From an uncultured Candidatus Saccharibacteria bacterium (GTDB lineage Bacteria > Patescibacteriota > Saccharimonadia > Saccharimonadales > Saccharimonadaceae), in NCBI GenBank assembly GCA_937902525.1, contig CALEKV010000082.1, positions 1-15,947 of the forward strand: 15,947 nucleotides of DNA. Reading direction: 5' to 3'. Shown here piece after piece: positions 12,907-15,947 of the stretch. The notes beneath the pieces were generated by a model. The model did no database searches. It was not told the origin of the DNA and saw only the letters and a list, made by a program, of their open reading frames with translations. Position 1 is the first letter of the stretch; each line of letters starts with the position of its first letter. Made by a program: the position numbers and the translations under genes.

Positions 12907-13799
12907 TTACCGCCTCCTTTTTGTGCGGACTTTGCTTTTTTAGTGCGCTTTAGGGCGGGGGTTTTGCTAGGTTTACGCTTGGTTTTATTACTAACCGGCT
13001 TAACGGTAATAGTGTCTTCCTCGGTGACAACCTGCGCAGTAGTATGAAAATTAAGGGGGATTTTAACGGCAGCGTCATCGGTGGTAACTACTTTAATTTT
13101 TGTATCGCTGGCAATCTTGCCATCCAGCATATTAATAACGCGCGTGGCATAACTGGTGAGGGTAGGGTTATGCGTCACCATAATAATAGTATTGCCTTGT
13201 TTATGTAACACGCTTAGTTCTTCCATAATGACATGGCTAGCATGGCTATCCAGATTGCCAGTTGGCTCGTCTGCTAAAATAATGCTTGGCTTATTGACCA
13301 ACGCCCTTACAATCGCCACCCGTTGCATTTGACCGCCACTAAGTTGCCAGGGCATGTAATATTCACGTTCTTGCAAATGAAAATTTTGCAACACACGGCT
13401 TGCTTCTATTAATCGCTTAGTGCGGCGCACGCCTTTATAGGTAAGAGGTAGGGCAACGTTTTCTAGTACATTCAAGCGATTGATAAGGTTAAAGCTTTGA
13501 AATATTATGCCGATTTGTCCGGAGCGGATTTTGGCTTGCTGGCGTTCGCTTAAATGTTCTACGTTTTTACCGTCCAGCAGGTATTCACCATCACTACAGC
13601 CGTCTAATAGTCCTAAGATATTCAAAAGTGTCGTTTTACCACAGCCGCTTGGCCCCATAATGGCAATGAACTCGCCTTTTTCTACCCTTAAGTTAACGCC
13701 ATCCAGTGCATTATGTTCGGCATCGCCAAACCCAAAGGTCTTTACGAGTCCTTTTAATTGAATAGCCGGCACCAGTGCTGGCGTTTTATCTTTTTTCAT
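12903..13799 (-). CDS. MacB/LolD-type ABC transporter ATPase with a Lys-rich C-terminal tail
   Basis: This is the ATP-hydrolysing subunit for the adjacent permease. Motifs: Walker A GPSGCGKT (49-56), Q-loop FQSFNLI (Gln101), signature LSGGQ (153-157), Walker B IILADEPTGNLD (173-184), H-loop VTHNP (His210). The usual LolD-type domain ends near residue 230; here about 65 further residues follow, ending in a strongly basic stretch (KTKRKPSKTPALKRTKKAKS) with no counterpart in short LolD proteins. There is no Shine-Dalgarno before ATG 13799; CATACT lies 8 nt upstream, so the message is probably leaderless. The operon continues into the permease and the deoxyribosyltransferase-like gene. Confidence 0.92.
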   Translation of the reverse strand: MKKDKTPALVPAIQLKGLVKTFGFGDAEHNALDGVNLRVEKGEFIAIMGPSGCGKTTLLNILGLLDGCSDGEYLLDGKNVEHLSERQQAKIRSGQIGIIFQSFNLINRLNVLENVALPLTYKGVRRTKRLIEASRVLQNFHLQEREYYMPWQLSGGQMQRVAIVRALVNKPSIILADEPTGNLDSHASHVIMEELSVLHKQGNTIIMVTHNPTLTSYATRVINMLDGKIASDTKIKVVTTDDAAVKIPLNFHTTAQVVTEEDTITVKPVSNKTKRKPSKTPALKRTKKAKSAQKGGGK

Positions 13800-13807
13800 C
13801 TGTAATT

Positions 13808-13836
13808 AGTATGCGTGGCAATTAGCGCCAAGGCAA
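13808..13836 (-). promoter_or_regulatory. Promoter of the ABC exporter operon
   Basis: On the minus strand TTGCCT (13836-13831), 17 bp, CATACT (13813-13808), then 8 nt to the ATG at 13799. This is the same close -10/start arrangement as the femX-like and TrmB-like genes. Confidence 0.55.
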
Positions 13837-13889
13837 GCATTACCAATATATTTTTGGCGTTAAATTAACAACCCCTACGCCATGCGCCA

Positions 13890-14420
13890 TTACATAGAAT
13901 TATGGAACCAGTATTGACGCCTTTGCTTAGAATAGGGAAGTTCAAAATCAAACCTGTCGCCTTCTTCTGGCCCCCCGGGTATAGAGTGCACACCTGGCTT
14001 CCAATGATTTACGCCATGTTCATCTGTTGTAGTCTGGGTTTGTTGAATCAACAAAATACCACCGGTAATTGACCCTGACTGCATTTGCCGCATAGTGTTC
14101 GTCGTTCATATAGCATTTAACAAATCTTGTTGTTAATCCGCAGGATTGTGCCAGCACCTGATATGTCAACGCCTGGTGTCGACAGACGCCTTCGGACATA
14201 TCATGCAAGCCAACGACACCGGACAATTTTACTTCATAAAGGCAAGAGTGCCTTTTGGGTCACCCTTAAAGCACTCTGTAAGTTTGCTAGCTTCGTCGTC
14301 ATTCACTACACCGCAGTGCAGCCGATTAGGCCCATCTGTGACATATCTAACAGTAGCATTGCCAACTTTCCCTATAACCGCGCCCGCTAACACGCGTTCT
14401 TGCAAGGTTAAGTTTTTTAG
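13890..14420 (-). pseudogene. Broken transglutaminase-like gene (three reading-frame pieces)
   Basis: Three consecutive minus-strand frames read as one protein. Piece 1 (about 14405-14229) ends VRYVTDGPNRLHCGVVNDDE... to GTLAFMK and a stop. Piece 2 (frame open at 14237, stop at 14020) has EGVCRHQALTYQVLAQSCGL, DEHYAANAV and WYFVDSTNPDY. Piece 3 (to 13890) continues DEHGVNHWKPGVHSIPGGPE to a TAA stop. Cys (codon 14184-14182), His (14097-14095) and Asp (14049-14047) fit the Cys-His-Asp triad of transglutaminase-like enzymes. Piece 1 joins piece 2 if one base is restored near 14235; piece 2 joins piece 3 if one base is removed near 14017-14024. The two shifts are opposite in sign. No intact start is seen, though a promoter lies at 14453-14481. 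Either recent decay or assembly errors would explain it. Confidence 0.7.
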
Positions 14421-14452
14421 GTATTGCTCTTACATAATATAGAGTGTTATTA

Positions 14453-14481
14453 ATTTTAGCATGAGCTTTATAAAAAGTCAA
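14453..14481 (-). promoter_or_regulatory. Promoter upstream of the broken transglutaminase-like gene
   Basis: On the minus strand TTGACT (14481-14476), 17 bp, TGC-TAAAAT (14458-14453). It is nearly the same sequence as the promoter at 2553-2581, including bases outside the two hexamers (ATAAAG and TTAAT). Confidence 0.6.
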
Positions 14482-14499
14482 ATATTACCCCGTCTTTGC

Positions 14500-14505
14500 T
14501 ATAAT
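14500..14505 (+). promoter_or_regulatory. -10 box of tRNA-Ser
   Basis: TGC-TATAAT, a perfect -10 with extended TGC, about 11 bp before the tRNA. No clear -35 lies 17 bp upstream. Confidence 0.6.
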
Positions 14506-14515
14506 AGTTCAATAT

Positions 14516-14603
14516 GGAGAGGTGGCCGAGTGGTTGAAGGCGCACGACTCGAAATCGTGTGTACGGCAACGTATCGGGGGTTCGAATCCCCCCCTCTCCG
14601 CCA
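14516..14603 (+). tRNA. tRNA-Ser(CGA)
   Basis: The 88-nt gene has a 7-bp acceptor stem (GGAGAGG/CCTCTCC), D arm with GTGGTTGAAGG, anticodon loop CTCGAAA with anticodon CGA (Ser, UCG codons), the long variable arm expected for tRNA-Ser, T arm with GGTTCGAATCC, discriminator G and an encoded CCA end. Confidence 0.97.
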
Positions 14604-14628
14604 GGTCCTATGATTATTGATAATAATT

Positions 14629-14656
14629 AACAGGCTGTGAATATATTCACAGCCTA
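14629..14656 (+). terminator. Palindromic terminator after tRNA-Ser
   Basis: A 24-bp perfect palindrome (AGGCTGTGAATA and its mirror TATTCACAGCCT) is followed by AATTTATT. It ends tRNA-Ser transcription before the membrane-protein gene. Confidence 0.6.
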
Positions 14657-14686
14657 ATTTATTAGTCAGGCGTATCATTTATCTTT

Positions 14687-15142
14687 GTGAAAGCAACTAT
14701 TAAGGCAGTGCGCGCTATTACTGGTGTGTACTTTCAAAGACTCATTACCGCTAGCGCAGTAGTCGGGGGTATTTTCATTATTGCAATTTGGGCACTAATT
14801 ATCTGGTTATCAACTACGGTCGATGCGCTGTGGGGGCTATTTATATTCTTATTGTTGCCGCTCACTATTGCTAGCTTAGTTATTTACGGGCTGATGATGC
14901 GTTTGGGCGGGGAGCTCATACCCCGCGCGTTATCTAAAGACGAAATGCATAAAATAGGCAAGCTTGGCGACAAGGTTTTCCATATGACAGAAACCAAATC
15001 GACACCCTGGCCGTACCATCTGTTAATTATCAGTAAAGATGTGTTGCGCGGCAAAGAAAGCAGTTACATTAGAGACACGCTGGCTAATACTCGTAGTTTA
15101 AAACAAGACTATTTGGATATAAGACAGCTGTTCACAAACTAA
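14687..15142 (+). CDS. Unknown small membrane protein with two transmembrane helices, 151 aa
   Basis: I do not recognise this protein. The start is GTG at 14687. No Shine-Dalgarno is visible, but TATCAT ends 8 nt upstream, so the mRNA may be leaderless. Residues about 19-41 (ASAVVGGIFIIAIWALIIWL) and 47-71 (ALWGLFIFLLLPLTIASLVI) are two hydrophobic helices joined by a short loop, making a hairpin in the membrane. Residues 72-151 form a charged soluble tail (IPRALSKDEMHKIGKLGDKV...), likely cytoplasmic by the positive-inside rule. The gene lies alone between the two tRNAs. Confidence 0.65.
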   Translation: MKATIKAVRAITGVYFQRLITASAVVGGIFIIAIWALIIWLSTTVDALWGLFIFLLLPLTIASLVIYGLMMRLGGELIPRALSKDEMHKIGKLGDKVFHMTETKSTPWPYHLLIISKDVLRGKESSYIRDTLANTRSLKQDYLDIRQLFTN

Positions 15143-15145
15143 CCG

Positions 15146-15281
15146 TTGCCCGTCACCCCTTAATTATGTTACAATATTCTCTGTTCGCTTTTTAAGCGCG
15201 CACCTTATAGTTACAGTCGCGAATACCAACCAGTGTTCGCGGCGATATGTGGCCATGATTCACGTCGTGGACACATATTGC
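15146..15281 (+). promoter_or_regulatory. Promoter and structured leader upstream of tRNA-Arg
   Basis: TTGCCC (15146-15151), 18 bp, TGT-TACAAT (-10 at 15170-15175). Transcription would start near 15182, about 100 nt before the tRNA. The leader can form three hairpins in succession: CGCTT/AAGCG (15186-15198), a 9-bp stem around CGCGAA/TTCGCG (15218-15241), and a 14-bp stem with two mismatches, ATATGTG...CACATAT (15245-15278). The last ends 3 nt before the mature tRNA, where RNase P would cut. Whether the leader has a function is unknown. Confidence 0.5.
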
Positions 15282-15358
15282 GCACCCGTAGCTCAGCTGG
15301 ATAGAGCGTTGGCTTGCGGAGCCAAAGGTCGTACGTTCGAATCGTATCGGGTGTACCA
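15282..15358 (+). tRNA. tRNA-Arg(GCG)
   Basis: The 77-nt gene has acceptor GCACCCG/CGGGTGT (first pair G-U), D arm GCTC...GAGC, anticodon stem TTGGC/GCCAA with loop TTGCGGA and anticodon GCG (Arg, CGC/CGU codons), T arm GTACGTTCGAATCGTAT and an encoded CCA end. Most bacteria read these codons with an ACG (inosine) tRNA, so GCG is unusual. Confidence 0.95.
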
Positions 15359-15398
15359 AGAAAAAAAGGTTAGTTTACTAGCCTTTTTTTTCTTGGTC
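15359..15398 (+). terminator. Intrinsic terminator after tRNA-Arg
   Basis: An A-rich arm AAGAAAAAAAGG pairs with CCTTTTTTTTCTT, closing over TTAGT/ACTAG. It is a strong hairpin with a T8 tract directly after the tRNA. Confidence 0.85.
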
Positions 15399-15472
15399 TA
15401 GTTTTATACAATCCGAGCGGAAGACTCGTCACAAAGTGGCGATAGCTGTACATTCAGTGCAGCGAAGCGCAC

Positions 15473-15562
15473 AAAAAAGAGCTTGCTCATTTTTGAAGCA
15501 AGCGAGAGAAGCTTTAGTCGATGCTGTCATACATCGGGCACCGAAAGCGGGAGCGCAACACA
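15473..15562 (-). ncRNA. Candidate small RNA, about 90 nt
   Basis: On the minus strand an extended -10, TGA-TATAAT (15574-15569), would start a transcript near 15562. It ends in an intrinsic terminator (GCTTGCT/AGCAAGC at 15503-15481, then CTCTTTTTT to 15473). Between them GCTTT/AAAGC encloses CGATG/CATCG, giving a compact two-level hairpin. No good -35 is seen and no convincing ORF lies inside. It could be only the 3' UTR of the upstream membrane-protein gene. The rest of 15399-15608 shows nothing I can name. Confidence 0.35.
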
Positions 15563-15608
15563 AGCGCTATTATATCAAGCAGTGAGTATATTCAGTCCAA
15601 TAATTTTA

Positions 15609-15947
15609 CTAAATTCGCAATTTAGCCAAAAGCCTGTCGATAAAATCTGGCGAATGGTCCTGCATGGGTAGCCGTGCCGCCAGCATATCTACTAATGGCT
15701 CGCCGACTTCCTCGGGGAAATACGCCGTCAGTCCCAGTTGGAACCGCTTGCGTGGCAGTAAAATAACAGCATGGTTGCCATTGCGCGAATCGACCGCGAA
15801 TGACTTAAACATATCATAAGGAAACAGCCGATCATTAACATGAACGCCCTGTCGGCTGAGTGTATAGTGAAGGATTTGCGGGATGCGGTGTGTGTACACA
15901 AACAAAGCCAGCGCCATCACCGGGATTAATACTGCAAATGAAACGGA
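15609..15947 (-). CDS. Unknown membrane-anchored protein, 5' end outside window
   Basis: I do not recognise this protein. The frame stays open to the window edge: the codons before the apparent GTG at 15920 continue a hydrophobic helix (SVSFAVLIPVMALALFVYTH), so the gene starts outside the window. After the helix comes a soluble domain of about 85 residues with strand-rich halves (ILHYTLSRQGVHVNDRLFPY, AVILLPRKRFQLGLTAYFPE) and a helical end (EPLVDMLAARLP, FIDRLLAKLRI). This order of transmembrane helix followed by a small beta/alpha domain resembles uncharacterised CPR membrane proteins from memory. Its stop is 35 bp upstream of the -10 of the candidate small RNA. Confidence 0.7.
   Translation of the reverse strand, partial: SVSFAVLIPVMALALFVYTHRIPQILHYTLSRQGVHVNDRLFPYDMFKSFAVDSRNGNHAVILLPRKRFQLGLTAYFPEEVGEPLVDMLAARLPMQDHSPDFIDRLLAKLRI

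Noticed and set aside
15483..15671. Plus-strand 62-codon ORF
   Set aside because: No Shine-Dalgarno or promoter, Ser-rich composition, and it overlaps the 3' end of the minus-strand membrane-protein gene.
1..15947. CRISPR array
   Set aside because: No regularly spaced repeats were found; the only direct repeats are the murE tail pair and the 26-bp pair, each present twice.
1..15947. UGA recoding as in some other CPR lineages
   Set aside because: TGA ends several genes (for example at 2764 and 12903), and Trp is TGG in conserved proteins, so the code is standard.
1..15947. Insertion sequence or transposase
   Set aside because: No transposase-like or recombinase-like protein is encoded in any frame that I could recognise.

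Overview
The window looks like chromosomal DNA of a Patescibacteria (CPR) bacterium, most likely Candidatus Saccharibacteria. This is inferred from gene content and protein character, because no search could be run. The clues are a GroESL pair with a CIRCE operator, a FemABX-type acyltransferase, a MurE-like ligase with a non-canonical DNPR motif, a SIS-domain sugar-phosphate isomerase, a MacB-type exporter without an adaptor, a TrmB-like regulator, and many short proteins I do not recognise. TGA is used as stop and TGG for Trp, so the code is standard.

Layout. (1) 1-1172: 3' part of a murE-like ligase, cut by the window edge. (2) 1173-5320: an accessory stretch read entirely on the minus strand, as single genes each with its own promoter and usually its own terminator. 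It holds a GC-rich small basic ORF, a protein with a PD-(D/E)XK-like signature, a second diverged copy of the murE 3' end (2597-2766), two small unknown genes, a FemABX gene and another unknown gene. (3) 5333-7372: CIRCE, promoter, groES, groEL and terminator. (4) 7429-9459: a divergent pair, an unknown and apparently frameshifted gene and a TrmB-like regulator, bracketed by a 26-bp imperfect direct repeat. (5) 9512-11163: a conserved-looking Ala/Pro-linker protein and a divergent PGI/PMI-type SIS protein. (6) 11160-13838: a minus-strand operon of ABC ATPase, FtsX/MacB permease and a nucleoside-deoxyribosyltransferase-like protein. (7) 13890-14420: a broken transglutaminase-like gene. (8) 14516-15398: tRNA-Ser(CGA), a two-helix membrane protein, a structured leader and tRNA-Arg(GCG). 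(9) 15473-15947: a possible small RNA and the 3' part of another membrane protein.

Two regions look most worth attention. The first is the 1.6-kb insert lodged between two diverged copies of the murE 3' end: the upstream gene keeps an intact tail and a second intact but orphaned tail lies beyond the insert. This resembles integration that restores a gene, but no recombinase is present. The second is the transglutaminase-like gene, whose Cys, His and Asp positions survive in three reading-frame pieces.

Expression signals form two groups. Several genes have a Shine-Dalgarno sequence, and several minus-strand promoters share GCTATTGAC and/or an extended TGC-TAWWAT -10. A second group (femX, trmB-like, macB ATPase, possibly the two-helix protein) has a -10 hexamer only 7-8 nt before the start codon and no Shine-Dalgarno sequence, which predicts leaderless mRNAs.
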